From Allium sativum (lineage: Eukaryota > Streptophyta > Magnoliopsida > Asparagales > Amaryllidaceae), in contig CM060915.1 in the NCBI GenBank assembly GCA_030737875.1, positions 902,774,177-902,838,176 of the forward strand: a stretch of DNA of 64,000 nt, written 5' to 3'. Positions 1 to 10,400 of the stretch are shown here, one piece after another. The position numbers and the translations under genes are program-made. The notes below the pieces were generated by a model. That model made no database searches and was not told the origin of the DNA. It saw nothing but the letters and a program-made list of their open reading frames with translations. The stretch's first letter is position 1. Each line of letters starts with the position of its first letter.

Positions 1-2
1 CA

Positions 3-959
3 TGGTTAGCTTCTGTATATGTACGAGAAATAGTTCGTTTGCACGGTGTTCCTTCTAGCATAGTGAGCGACCGCGATCCTATTTTCACTAGCGAATTTTG
101 GAGAAGCTTACAAGAGGCTGTAGGGACTCAGTTATGTTTGAGCATCGCATATCATCCTCAGATGGACGGCCAGACTGAGAGGGTGAATCGCATTCTAGAG
201 GATCTGTTGAGGCTATGTATCCTAGACTTTGGGTGTACATGGGAAGAGCATCTTCCATTGGTTGAGTTCGCATATAATAATAGCTTTCAGTCCAGCATTG
301 GTATGGCACCATTCGAAGCTCTATATGGAAGACCTTGTCGTTCACCTACATGTTGGTGGGAATCTACGGATAAGATCTTACTTAGGCCCGATATGATTAG
401 GGAGACTTCGGAGAAGATTGACTTGATTCGAAGGAGGATGAAAGCAGCGCAAGATAGGTAGAAATCTTATGCGGATAAGAGGAGGACATATCTCGAGTTT
501 GAAGTTGGGGAAATGGTCTTTGTCAAAGTGTCTCCATTACGGAACGTTTTTCGCTTTGGATCCGTTGGGAAATTTGCACCAAGGTTTGTAGGGCCATTTC
601 CTATTAAGGAGAGGATTGGACGAATGGCGTATAGAGTGGAGTTGCCCGAGAGACTTAGTGGTGTACATGACGTATTCCATGTGTCACATTTGAGGAAGTG
701 CTTGCACGAGACCGCTGAAGTGGTAGAGCCGAGCTTTCTTAGAGAGGTGGAGATAGAGCGTAATGCGACAATTCGACGAGCTCCTACGCGCATTCTTGGG
801 TCGGAGATCAAGAGGTTGAGGAATCGAGAGGTCAGACTAGCCAAAGTGCAATGGGGAGATGATGAGAGCAACGCTACTTGGGAGACGGAAGAGAAGATGC
901 ATTCACGATACCCTTTTCTTTTTGAGGGTATGTCCTTTAATTTCTCCTTTATCGCTTAG
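3..959 (+). pseudogene. Integrase core (C-terminal part) and chromodomain-like tail of element A, one nonsense codon
   Basis: Integrase joins element cDNA to host DNA in the nucleus. The frame enters at base 3. It shows the second catalytic Asp in [12 protein letters not shown], the catalytic Glu in DGQTERVNR and the conserved [12 protein letters not shown]. It then has the GPF/Y-type module with VFHVSHLRKCLHE, and a tail LRNREVRLAKVQW followed by ATWETEEKM, which resembles the chromodomain of plant chromoviruses. A TAG at 459-461 interrupts the frame. The paralogue in element D (minus 46284-47078) has Gln there, so one C-to-T change explains it. No frameshift is seen before the stop at 959. 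The N-terminal zinc finger and first catalytic Asp are upstream. Family assignment is firm; the clade (Tekay/Del-like) is inferred. Confidence 0.9.
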
Positions 960-1504
960 CTTGTACTTATCTTATCTTTAGTATATCCTCTCGCTAGTAT
1001 CTTTGACCTTTAGTTAGGATAATTCTATGGTTGAAACATGTGTTTGATACATGTTATGTATGGTGGATGCAAAGTGGATGCAAGTGTTTGCTAGTGGTGG
1101 CTCGTGGATGCATATACACACACTATTAGGCACCAGATCGGCTTAGTCACTTCATATTGCATATTGCATGTATATGGATGTATTTAGTCAAATGGATGTA
1201 TAATGGTTGTATTATCATATAGTTGCTGCATTCGGGTGGATAGTTGTGCACGCATATAGAATTAATATGTATCATTAGGAATCTTTTGCATACATATTGG
1301 ACGCATGGCACTATCATGAATTGCACTAAGGAGGTCGACTGAATCAGTAGACCGCCTAATTTTGCATTAGATATGGACATATACACACACTGTGCATATA
1401 AACATTAAAACATTAGAAGTCTTTTAAGGACAATGGATGCTGGTGTTTGATGGTTGAGTAGATGGACGATTAGATGGTAGGATATACATTCTTCTTGACT
1501 TGGA
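960..1504 (+). other. 3' untranslated region of element A
   Basis: No coding sequence is present. The block aligns by eye with the 3' UTRs of B, C, D and E. They share an inverted AACATG...ACATGTT motif near 1037-1056, the word GCATATGCATG or a relative, and the phrase CATATACACACAC. At 1329-1357 there is an imperfect hairpin (AGGAGGTCGACTG, loop AAT, CAGTAGACCGCCT) whose stem is also kept in C and D with different bases. Confidence 0.75.
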
Positions 1505-1539
1505 GATTTCGGGGACGAAATCCTTTAAGGAGGGGAGAA
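1505..1539 (+). promoter_or_regulatory. Polypurine tract of element A with adjacent hairpin
   Basis: The palindrome GATTTCG-GGGA-CGAAATC (1505-1522) is followed by the purine run AAGGAGGGGAGAA, which ends directly before the TG of the LTR. Polypurine tracts prime plus-strand DNA synthesis. The same hairpin and tract precede the 3' LTRs of B, C, D, E and F. Confidence 0.9.
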
Positions 1540-1896
1540 TGTAACAACCCGTAATTTTATAACATTAAAATTCACAAATTAAAGTATACTTAATTTTTAG
1601 AAAAGAAATAAGTGAAATGGGTTGCGCAGAGAAATATATATATATTGATATATATATATATATATATAAATTAAATAAATAAATATGCGAAAAAGTTCAA
1701 AACAACGAATTGGGAGGGGGAATAACTGAACCGGCCCATTTTTGAGGTCGACCCGAGCCATGCTGGGTCGACTAGGGGTTAATCCAGGGTGTTTGGCTGT
1801 CAACCCGTGGGCCGATTCGCTCAAATGCAGATTTTGCATTTGATTGGTTCTCATGGTTCAGGGTTAATCTAATGGTCCTAAATAACTTCCTACACC

Positions 1897-1904
1897 TATA
1901 AATA
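1897..1904 (+). promoter_or_regulatory. TATA box of element A LTR
   Basis: TATAAATA lies 357 bp into the LTR, in the context CACC-TATAAATA-CA shared with B and nearly shared with C. Transcription would start roughly 30 bp downstream, which makes U3 about 390 bp. Confidence 0.75.
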
Positions 1905-2950
1905 CATCCTAATGCTAACCCTAAACCTAATTAAAATAGAATAGTTACCGTCATACCATCGCCATGGAAATCAACGGAGCCGCCGCCAACTAAGAAAGAA
2001 GAAAAGCAAATTCAATTCTAATTCTCTCAACCCTAAAGCAAAGCAAAACTCTCTCTTTTCTTCTCTAAATTGTGAGTATGATGATCTTAACAAGATTATT
2101 ATCATTTTAATTAGGTTGAGTTATGAATGGATTATGAGTGGATGATGTGAATTATCATATATGTTGTTGTAAACCCCTTTTGCTATCATGTATATTGTAA
2201 ATCCAATGTTATGTGATGATGATATCTTATATGTTGTAAATCATGCTATGATGATGTTATGTATGTTGAAAGTTTCTATACTAAGTTGTGATGAATCATG
2301 TTAAAAAGGCCATGATGTTACCATCTATGCTAGTTATTTCATATTAATTAAATCATCATGTTTGGGTTATGTTAATCTATATGACGAGTCACATATGCAA
2401 GTTAGATTGATTAGAAAAGTTATGAACATATACCAAGACATCTATTATGACATCTAGAATTATGCTATGACATATGTGATATCCTATGCTAGTTCACACC
2501 ATCATTATGTTGCCTAAAAACCCCATATGCAAGTTTATGTATAGATTTGGGCTATGATCATATCATGTAAATTGAGACATTTAACAAGTTGACACCTTTT
2601 GATCCTTAACATGTGTAGTTTATGCAAGTTTCACCCCTATTATGATTAGATTTATTTTAATTGTCTATATGTTGTGATAATTTATCTTTGTGCTAGGTGT
2701 AAGACTATACAAATCTAGCATATATTATGCGTTGAATAAGCGAACGTATAAACGTGGGGTAGGGGTAATATTAATGATTTAATATTAAAAAGTTGGGGTG
2801 CAATTGATATGATTTTGCATGCCATAAGTGGATGGCCATAATTGAGTCAATTATGGACATCATTAAAAGTTGACTTAATTAATAATTTGAATAGGGACTT
2901 ATTAAAACTGGGGTAAAAGATTTTAAGTGTTAATCAATGCTTAGGACACG

Positions 2951-3150
2951 AGGTTGGACTCGTTTGTGACGTAAACCTGCCCGGACCCGCCTGGCAAATC
3001 CAGTGGTCACAAATGTCAGCCCAATGTGAGAGGTCCTAGGCCTAAACTAAAGCATAACGGTTGTAAAGACACGAGGTTAGACTCTTTTATGGTGTAAGAC
3101 TGCCCGGACCCGCCCGACAAATCCAGCTGCCATAAATGCCAGTCTAATGT
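2951..3150 (+). other. Twin hairpin module, element A LTR
   Basis: Hairpin 1 pairs TTTGTGAC (2963-2970) with GTCACAAA, and outside it TTGG with CCAA. Hairpin 2 pairs TTAGACT (3077-3083) with AGTCTAA and TTTATGG (3086-3092) with CCATAAA (3130-3136). Both carry a CCCGGACCCGCC-type GC-rich apical part. The stems differ in sequence from those of the other families but still pair. Confidence 0.75.
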
Positions 3151-4403
3151 GAGAGGTCTTTATGAGGTTATGGCCTGAATGAATTAAGAAATACTTAACC
3201 AGATAAACATGTAAGGTGGGACATGGGGGTTAAGTAGGTGCCTTGGGTGGCATGAGGAATCTAGGGGGTGCCCTTAGTGGCATGTGAAATACGATTAGTA
3301 AGACTTAACCAAACACACATGTAAATGAACATGACTAAGAGGGTTAAGTGGGATATACTAGTGACAAGCTTAGGTGGGTAGCTTGTGGGGGCCCATTTCG
3401 ACCAGTATCCCAAACGTATCTTTGTGGGCTCGACCCAAGTCGAGGACGGGACACGCATGCTGGGTTCGACTGTAAGAGGCCAAAACGGGGAGCGGTGGCA
3501 ACGCAAGTCCAACGGGTTTCGTATGCGTGTGTGGACCCGGTCTGGTAGGTAAGACGTTGTTGCATCGTGTAGGTATAAGCCGTGCATTCTCAAGTTGTAT
3601 CGGGTTGCCACTTTAGGGGAGTGATACACCCCACTGTGGGGCCAGCACGGGTATCTACGAGTAGGGAGCTGATCGAAAGTGGGTAGTGGGGTACACCTAG
3701 TGGAGATAGGGGCAGACGACACCTATGTAGTCAGCTAGGGGTACGTAAGGCTATTTATAAAGTTTCCGTGTGAAGTAAGTGGGATCAAACAATAGGGTGA
3801 CTGGTGTGGTGCAGTGTAGTAATGTGCGGTGCAGTGTAGTAATCATTCGTTAGTAATTAGGTGTGCCTTTACCGTTATCTTTAACGTTATCTTAAACGCT
3901 ATCTTTATCTTCCTAAGAGTTCATAGACATTTACTTGTCTTCCAGCTTATGCCTTAGTCTAGTTATTTTGATAATAGTATTATTAGAATTATCATACTCG
4001 TCAGACTTTATGTCTGACCCCCTCTATTTCTATCCTTTTTCCCCCTCCAGGTCCTCAGGTTGGGCCCAGCTCTAGTGGAGTTTGATTGAATTGCTTCATC
4101 TCTCTTTGGAAAGCTTGGACCGTTGAAGTAAAGTCCAGCTTGTTATCTTTTTAATGGCTATTTATGTAATGGGATTATGTATTTTGTTTTTATGAAGATG
4201 GATATTGTACTTGGTTATGATCTATGGTTTTATGATGTAACAAACATGTTTAATTTCCGCTGCAATAAAATGAAGTTTTAGATTTCCAAGTACTATTTAC
4301 TATCTGTCTTGTTGTAATTTTTCTGTTCTATATTCACTTATAACCTCCATGGAAGTTAATGCATTCCCTTCGTGAGTGACATTAATGGACGTGGGGTGTT
4401 ACA

Positions 4404-5181
4404 ATAGACGTACACCTGAAAGCAACCACAATTTCGGGGATTGGGATCACGTTATCATATGATCATTTTATATAGATGGCTAGTTGGGACACTAGTCAGG
4501 TGGTGCAGAGCAAATAGATATCACTGAAATATTTTAATGACGAAGCTTAGAAATCTTGCAATGTTATACTTGATAGAATCCTTGTGATGTGATACTTGGT
4601 AGGAACCTTGTGATGCTACTCTTGATAGGAAGTATGGGATGTTATACTTGATTCATCGTGCCTGTAGCTTAACTTGTCATCATGCTTATGTTTATTTTCA
4701 GTTTATTCATGCCATGTTATCTTTACCTATTTTTATGCTGAAAGTCACTAGGACTTACTCAGTCTTTATGACTGACCCGTTTTGTTTCGCCTCTTTTTCT
4801 TCCGTTTCCCCCCTCCCAGATTCGCAGGGTGGGAATACAACTTAGTTCGGACCTTACCAAGCTCCAAGGCTCTTTCATGTACGGCTTGGATTTCTCTTGG
4901 CTATGGCTTGCCTTGCTTTATTGGGGAATATCAGAATTTATTTTTATGCTTCTTTTTTTTTGAGCAAGACAGATATTTTAGCTATGTAATTGGGTATTGG
5001 AAGTTGATGGGCTTTTATTGTAAACAATTATATTTAATAAATGATTTGAAGTACTCCTACTATACTTTCCGCTGTGTTATATATGTCTGTCTTGTAATAT
5101 TTCTGTTCCAATACCCATAATGCTCCATTAAAGTTAAGGCATTCCCTTTGTGAGTGACCTTAACGGATGTGGGGTGTTACA
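4404..5181 (+). repeat. 5' LTR of element B, 3' fragment
   Basis: This is co-linear with 10876-11656 of the 3' LTR. It includes the TCAGTC/GACTGA stem-loop, the C-rich tract ending CCCTCCCAG at 4819, the TTTCCGCTG word common to these LTRs, and the terminus GGGGTGTTACA. The left break at 4404 is the insertion point of element A. Confidence 0.92.
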
Positions 5182-5196
5182 TTTGGTATCAAAGCA
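5182..5196 (+). promoter_or_regulatory. Primer binding site of element B
   Basis: TTTGGTATCAAAGCA follows the LTR directly. It is the tRNA-iMet type site (TGGTATCAGAGC), with one change from the form in C, D and E. Confidence 0.88.
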
Positions 5197-5419
5197 GAAG
5201 GTTACCAGACTGGGCAATGCTTTTTTTAAAACCTTCTGAAATTATTTTCAAAACGTTTACAAAGAAGCATTTCTCTATGAAAAGTTTTGTTTTACGAAAG
5301 GTATATTCCCCAAAGCCATATGCACTGTCTTTTGATTCTCTCTTTGAATCTCTTCTTTCTCTCTTTTCACCATATTTTTGTAGGCGTACGACACATTTCA
5401 GAGTGCAATGAAGTGCCCA

Positions 5420-6190
5420 ACCTCCATCTGTAGCCGAAGTAGTTCCATCTGTGACTGATCTTATTTCAAGCTTTGTAGGGTTGTTGTGCGATGGAGGTAG
5501 CTTTCGAGAAATTTGTCAACAAGCTATACAAGGATAGTAAGAACGAGGATAAAGAACACAAGCCTAAGGATGAAAAACTTGTTGATATGGCTTAATTCAA
5601 GAAGGAGGAAAAGGTGAAAGGGGAGAGGCCAAAGTGAAAGAATAATAAAACCCATGACAAGAGAGAGTATCGTTAGTGTGGTAAAAAGGGACATGTAGTT
5701 AGGTGTTATAGGACAAGGACAAGATCGTCGTGAGGGCAATTGTATGCTCTCACTACTAGCATACCTAAGAGAGGTGGTAACGTTTCTGTTAAAAGTGTAG
5801 CTTTTCTTTTATATCATACCGTGAGAACTTTGTTTTTGTACATCGCATCCTTTTAATTCTGCTTCGATAGTTGAGTCTCTGCACCTTAATACTAGCATGC
5901 TAGAGGATCCCATTTTTGCCTCAAATCATGTTGGGGAATCGGCTCATTTATTCATGACTTGTTTGGATTTGAGAATGTCTATGCTAAGTGTTGAGCTTAG
6001 AAGAAATGCTTATGTTTTTGGGCTATGGGTTGATTCTAGGGATGGGGTGGTTATCCAGAAATGATACCATTCTCGAGTATGAAAAGAGGGTAGTTAGACT
6101 CTTGACTTGCCTCGGTAATGTCCTCCAAGTCTAATGTAACCCTTAGGGCTCTGCCATGCTTAGTTACCTAGAATCTCTTGATACATTCAT
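5420..6190 (+). pseudogene. gag and protease remnant of element B
   Basis: Short pieces of gag-protease survive in shifting frames with many stops. A single CCHC-like piece (CGKKGHVVRCYR) lies near 5676-5715. A protease remnant reads VRTLF and then a stretch like SLHLNTSMLEDPIFAS (about 5830-5920), matching the intact version in element D. A linker LLTCLGN near 6097-6120 follows. The capsid part of gag is nearly all missing. It cannot make protein. Confidence 0.75.
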
Positions 6191-6680
6191 TGATCCGCTC
6201 GAGTAGTGTTCGCCACTAAGGCGGATGGTTCATTTCGCTTATGCATGAATTATAGTAAATCACCTTAGTAAGTACATTTGGCAACATGGTTGACATCTGT
6301 TTATTTTCAAGAGATAGTTCTTCCGTGTGGAATACCTTATAGTGAGTAAACGAGATCCAGGATTCACTAGTGAATTTTGGAGAGCTTGCATGAAACCATG
6401 AGTAAGCAGTTATGTTTGAGCCGAGTATACTAGAAAAAGAATAAGTGAAAGTGGAACGAGATGCAATAGTGAAATGAGTTCCAACTCATATTTTGGAAAT
6501 AGGAATTAAGAAGCTACGAAATTGTGAAGTTAAAGACGGCAAAAGCACAATGGAGTTAAGCTCAAGGAAATGCGACTTAGAAGATTGAAGACTAGATACG
6601 AGCATCATATCTCTTTTTAAGAGTATATCCTTAATCCCTCTTTTCCTGAAAAGCTTACTTGCATGCTATCTTTTAAGTAT
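6191..6680 (+). pseudogene. Collapsed RT-integrase-chromodomain cassette, element B
   Basis: An RT fragment (VFATKADGSFRLC, starting near 6208) runs within about 100 bp into integrase words (IVSKRDPGFTSEFWRA, near 6335-6385). It then runs into the C-terminal integrase/chromodomain remnant (KLRNCEVK-like near 6510). Most of RT, all of RNase H and most of integrase are absent. The same fused arrangement occurs in C (34871-35345) and D (47346-48001), so it was inherited and not formed here. Many stops are present. Confidence 0.75.
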
Positions 6681-7534
6681 ATCCTCTCGGTCCTATTCTC
6701 AATCCTATTTCTGTTGCAAACCCCATGGGGAGTTTGACTTATCTGTTAGTAATACATGTTGGGGCTTGAAGGTGTTCGTTGGGTTGACTATACTTTTTGG
6801 GTTTTATAGGATATGGATTAGTTTTAGGAAGGGATTTCTTGTGACCTAAAAGGAGTCCGTCAAGCTTAGTTTCCTAGAAACATATTTATTGGTTGGGTTG
6901 AGAAATTCTTTGAGTATCAGTCTGATGTTGATTTCGGTCTTCCGAGCTGGTGCTTAGGGAGTTCTTCTCCTAATCAGTATATATGTGACGTAGATTTCCA
7001 GTTTTGACACTGCCTAATGGGCACAAAGTATTTACTTTCTTCTATCATTCGACTATATCTTTAGGTAGGAACAATTGGGTGTAAACATGTGTTTGAGACA
7101 TGTTATGATTGATGGTTGCAAGTGGTTGCTAGCGATTGCTAGTGGTTGCTCTGGATGCATATACATGCACATTAGACACTAGATCAGCTCAGTCACCTTT
7201 CATATTGCATATGCATGAGTGTTTATACTTGTTTATGGATGAATTTGAATGTGTTATCATGTGGATGTTGCATATGGATGGATATTTGGGCACACATATA
7301 GTGTTTATATGACTAGGACTATTTGCATACATTTTGGACTCATGGCACTAAACATATTTTACGTTAAGAAGATCAATCAGGCCTGATCATTTGCATTAGA
7401 TAAGGAACATATACACACACCTTCTGCATATGTTCATACAGCATTAGAAATCTTTTAAGGACAATGATTTCTAGTGGATGATGTTTTGAGTAGATGGATG
7501 ATTGGATGGTAGGACTCATTCTTCTTAACCTGAA
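6681..7534 (+). other. 3' untranslated region of element B
   Basis: The block starts near TATATCCTCTCGGTCC and aligns with the 3' UTRs of C and D. It includes AACATGTGTTTGAGACATGTT near 7085 and a GATCA/TGATC inverted pair near 7370-7390, in the place of the longer hairpin found in A, C and D. No ORF of interest is present. Confidence 0.7.
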
Positions 7535-7569
7535 GATTTCGGGGACGAAATCCTTTAAGGAGGGGATAA
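7535..7569 (+). promoter_or_regulatory. Polypurine tract of element B
   Basis: The GATTTCG-GGGA-CGAAATC palindrome is followed by AAGGAGGGGATAA and the LTR start TGTAACAACCCG. One purine of the tract is changed to T compared with A and C. Confidence 0.88.
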
Positions 7570-8019
7570 TGTAACAACCCGAATTTTAATAACATGTTGA
7601 AACAAGAAATCAAGGTATAATTAATTTTTTAAATGAGAATCATGGGAAAGGGTTGCGCCATTGCGTTCATCTCGGAATTCTGCATAGAATCGAGTCTGAG
7701 TTTTCGAAAATCGGAGTCCGTATGACCGAGTTATGGCCTCTAGAAGTTTCACGAATTTTCATAATAAAAAACAGCTCAGAAATTCGAATTCAAATTCGAA
7801 TTCAAGACCTAGAAGCAGGCTGGGTGGGAAAATTCCCGCCCAGAGCCCCGATCCACTAGGTGGTGGATCTGGGGGTCGATCTGGCCAGACCAGGTCGACC
7901 TCCCAGGTCGGCCTGGGTGCGACTGGTTAGCTAGGTGGGTCTGTTTGCGGGCCTGAGACGTTTTTGATGGTTCAGATCAGTTCTAGGTTGATCTAAAGGC
8001 CCTGAATAGTTTCTACACC

Positions 8020-8027
8020 TATAAATA
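8020..8027 (+). promoter_or_regulatory. TATA box of element B LTR
   Basis: TATAAATA occurs in the context CTACACCTATAAATACACC, 450 bp into the LTR and about 225 bp upstream of the donor-like GTAAGTTC. Confidence 0.72.
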
Positions 8028-9285
8028 CACCCTAAGACCTAACCTAATTCATAACAAATCATTCTTACACCAAAATGCTGATGAAATCCCTCTTGATCAT
8101 GGCCGCCGCCTCTAATCGATTTCCTAAGCCTTCATACATGATCCAATTCGAAGATTAAGGCTTCTACAATGATTCAAGACAATAAATCAACAACGCCGCA
8201 GCATTTCTACAACAAATTCAGTTCTTTATTCATTAGCCACGATCTGTAAGTTCTAGTTATTTTCATATCTAAATATTTAAATTTAATATGGGCATGTGAT
8301 GAAGTGAAATTGGACTTTTGACTCAAGTCTATTTCTGTTTCTTCTTGAATCTTGATTCTTGGGCTTTTCTACCTTCATTCTCATGCCAAGTTTATGATCT
8401 ATGCAGCAGTTTTCTTGATTCGTAATGATGTTATCGTCAAGTTGTAATCTTTATGCCTATCAAGATGATTTATGATGTTTTCTCTCTGATCTTGTTCTTA
8501 TTGCAACTTCTACCTCCCCCTATTTATTTTATTTTGATGAACCTAGGTCAATTTCGGACCTAGGCCTAAATTACGATTTACGTGCGATGGTATACAGGGG
8601 AAATATTGGAATACTGCCTAGCGGAATATATGTGTTTGATGGAATCGAAGGCATAATATGAAAATTGGATGTTTGGGGATAATTTACCATTAACATGAAA
8701 CGGGGTAATTTTGGGTATTGTCATTATAATGGTAATTGCAAGAATGGGGATTGGCATATGTAATTTGATATGGATCTTGATATTTGTTATTTGGGTAAAC
8801 CTTGTTATGGGTAAATTGGTGTAAACATGGTATACATGTAATTTTGGGTATAAAACTTGATCTATGTAAATTGAGCATAGCTTCGTAAACATGTAAATTA
8901 TGAATCTTGACATATGTAAAACGGCATGAATTGAACATATGTAAATTTGGTATAAATTGGGCATATGTAAAACTGACATGTAATCTAGAACTTGGGCATA
9001 TTTTAATTATGGAAGATTTGGTGTTGAAACATATTTGATAATTTATGACTTGGTAGAGGTTTAATATGAATGCGCCTAAGTTAGGTTTTGGGTAGTTGAC
9101 AAGTATTGTAAATAAAAGGCTATAACTTGGCATAACCTTATAGTGAATTAAGGTAATAATTTGGGAATACGTTTTGGGGCAAAAACGTGAATTATGAACT
9201 TGATAATTGATATATAATAGGAAATATGAACGTGGTTGAAACATGAACATGAATATGAACATGAATGTAAACATGGCTAACTCGA

Positions 9286-9470
9286 GGTTGGGTTGAGTTT
9301 GCAGTGTAATTCTGCCCGGAACCGCCTGGCATATCCAGTGACTGCAAATAATAGGATCCAATGTGAGAAGTTAGTCATATCGTGCTTAAACCCGAGGTTA
9401 GACTGAGTTATGGTGTAATTCTGCCCGGAACCGCCCGGCATATCCAAGACCGCAACAATTGGTCTAATGT
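9286..9470 (+). other. Twin hairpin module, element B LTR
   Basis: Hairpin 1 pairs TTTGCAGT (9298-9305) with ACTGCAAA (9341-9348). Hairpin 2 pairs TTAGAC with GTCTAA, and GTTATGGT with ACCGCAAC through one mismatch and one wobble. The apical part is TGCCCGGAACCGCC. The first stem is unique to B and perfectly complementary. Confidence 0.75.
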
Positions 9471-9519
9471 GAGTGGTTGATGCATTAATAACTAATTAAT
9501 GCCAATAAACAGACATGCT

Positions 9520-10400
9520 GAGAATGGAAAGGTTAAGTAATATGACTAGACTAATGACACTTAATCGATATGACATGAATGGATGGGTTAAGTAAACCTG
9601 AACTTGATTGCTTGCGGACACTTAACCAATATAACATGTTAGTTAAACAAGTGGATAGGATTAAGTTAAGACCACTTAACCGTTATAACATGACTAGTGG
9701 ATAGGTTGAGTCAACTTGAATGTGTTGATAACACTCAACCAATATAACATGACGCGTGGCAGGGTTAAGTCAACTTGAACATATAGACAACACTTAACCA
9801 ACTTGACATGATACATGGACGGGTTTAGTCATGAATTGCTTGAAAACACTTAACCAATTTGATATGCTAGAATAGCGGGGTTAAGTTATGAATCGCTAGA
9901 CAACACTTAACCAACTTGACACGATAAGTGGGCGGGTTAAGTTACAAATTACTTGAAAACACTTAACCAATGCAATCTGATGAATGGGTGGGTTAAGTTA
10001 ACTTGGATGGATTGGCGATGCCTAACCAATATGACATAGTGTGTGGTAGGGTTAAGTAAACACGCGAAGGCAACACTTAACCGATATAACAAGACATGCG
10101 GTAGGGTTAAGTAAAACAAGAGAAAAACACTTAGCCAACTTAACTTGATGGACGGAGAGGGTTAAGTACATATCAGGTTGGTGGATAATGTTAGTATATA
10201 TAGGCCCATGAACTTAACCGTTAAATAAACATACTTGAATCAGTAAGAGGGTTAAGTACATATCGCTTTAGTGGGTAATATTAGTAAATATAGGCCCACA
10301 AACTTAACCATTAATAAACATGCTTGAATCAGTGGGTTAAGTACATCACGGGTAGGTGGGTAATATCTGTATATTTGGGCCCACAAACTTAACTAGTAGG
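9520..10400 (+). repeat. Array of alternating GGTTAAGT and ACTTAACC words
   Basis: More than a dozen units of about 55-75 bp each contain CACTTAACCAAYNTGACATGA-like and GGGTTAAGT words in opposite orientation, so neighbouring units can pair. Two or more units are present in every other LTR family, but the array is largest in B. GGTTAA resembles the core bound by plant trihelix (GT) factors; binding is inference. Confidence 0.7.

Larger units (their letters stand above)
1..4403 (+). mobile_element. Element A: 3' part of a Ty3/gypsy chromovirus
   Basis: The window opens inside the integrase gene of a plus-strand LTR retrotransposon. It continues through a 3' UTR, a polypurine tract and a complete LTR ending in TGTTACA at 4403. 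The 5' LTR, gag and most of pol lie upstream and are not visible. The base after the LTR begins ATAGACGTACACC, which is the interior of an LTR that is uninterrupted at 10876. A is therefore inserted in the 5' LTR of element B, and ATAGA is the expected 5-bp target duplication. The upstream copy of that duplication is off the window. Confidence 0.93.
1540..4403 (+). repeat. 3' LTR of element A (2864 bp)
   Basis: The LTR starts TGTAACAACCCG and ends GTGTTACA. In order it holds: an (AT)n microsatellite near 1634-1672; two GTCGAC sites near 1747-1780; TATAAATA at 1897; a donor-like GTGAGT at 2072; AT-rich sequence with loosely repeated ATGATG words; two hairpins at 2951-3150; a CCCCA/TGGGG hairpin at 3629-3641; a GTCAGAC/GTCTGAC stem-loop at 4000-4018; and a pyrimidine tract ending CCCCCTCCAG at 4050. 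The U3 up to the TATA box is close to that of element D, whereas the remainder has diverged. ORFs of 150 codons or fewer in it have no support as genes. Confidence 0.93.

Noticed and set aside
3261..3722. 153-codon minus-strand ORF in LTR A
   Set aside because: Antisense to the LTR, in a conserved non-coding block whose frame is not open in B-E.
5524..5739. Minus-strand ORF in the gag remnant of B and other shadow frames of gag and integrase
   Set aside because: They are antisense shadows of recognisable gag-pol sequence.
8690..9361. 223-codon minus-strand ORF in LTR B
   Set aside because: It runs antisense through repeated CATGTAAATT and the hairpin module; composition is low complexity and other LTR families do not keep the frame.
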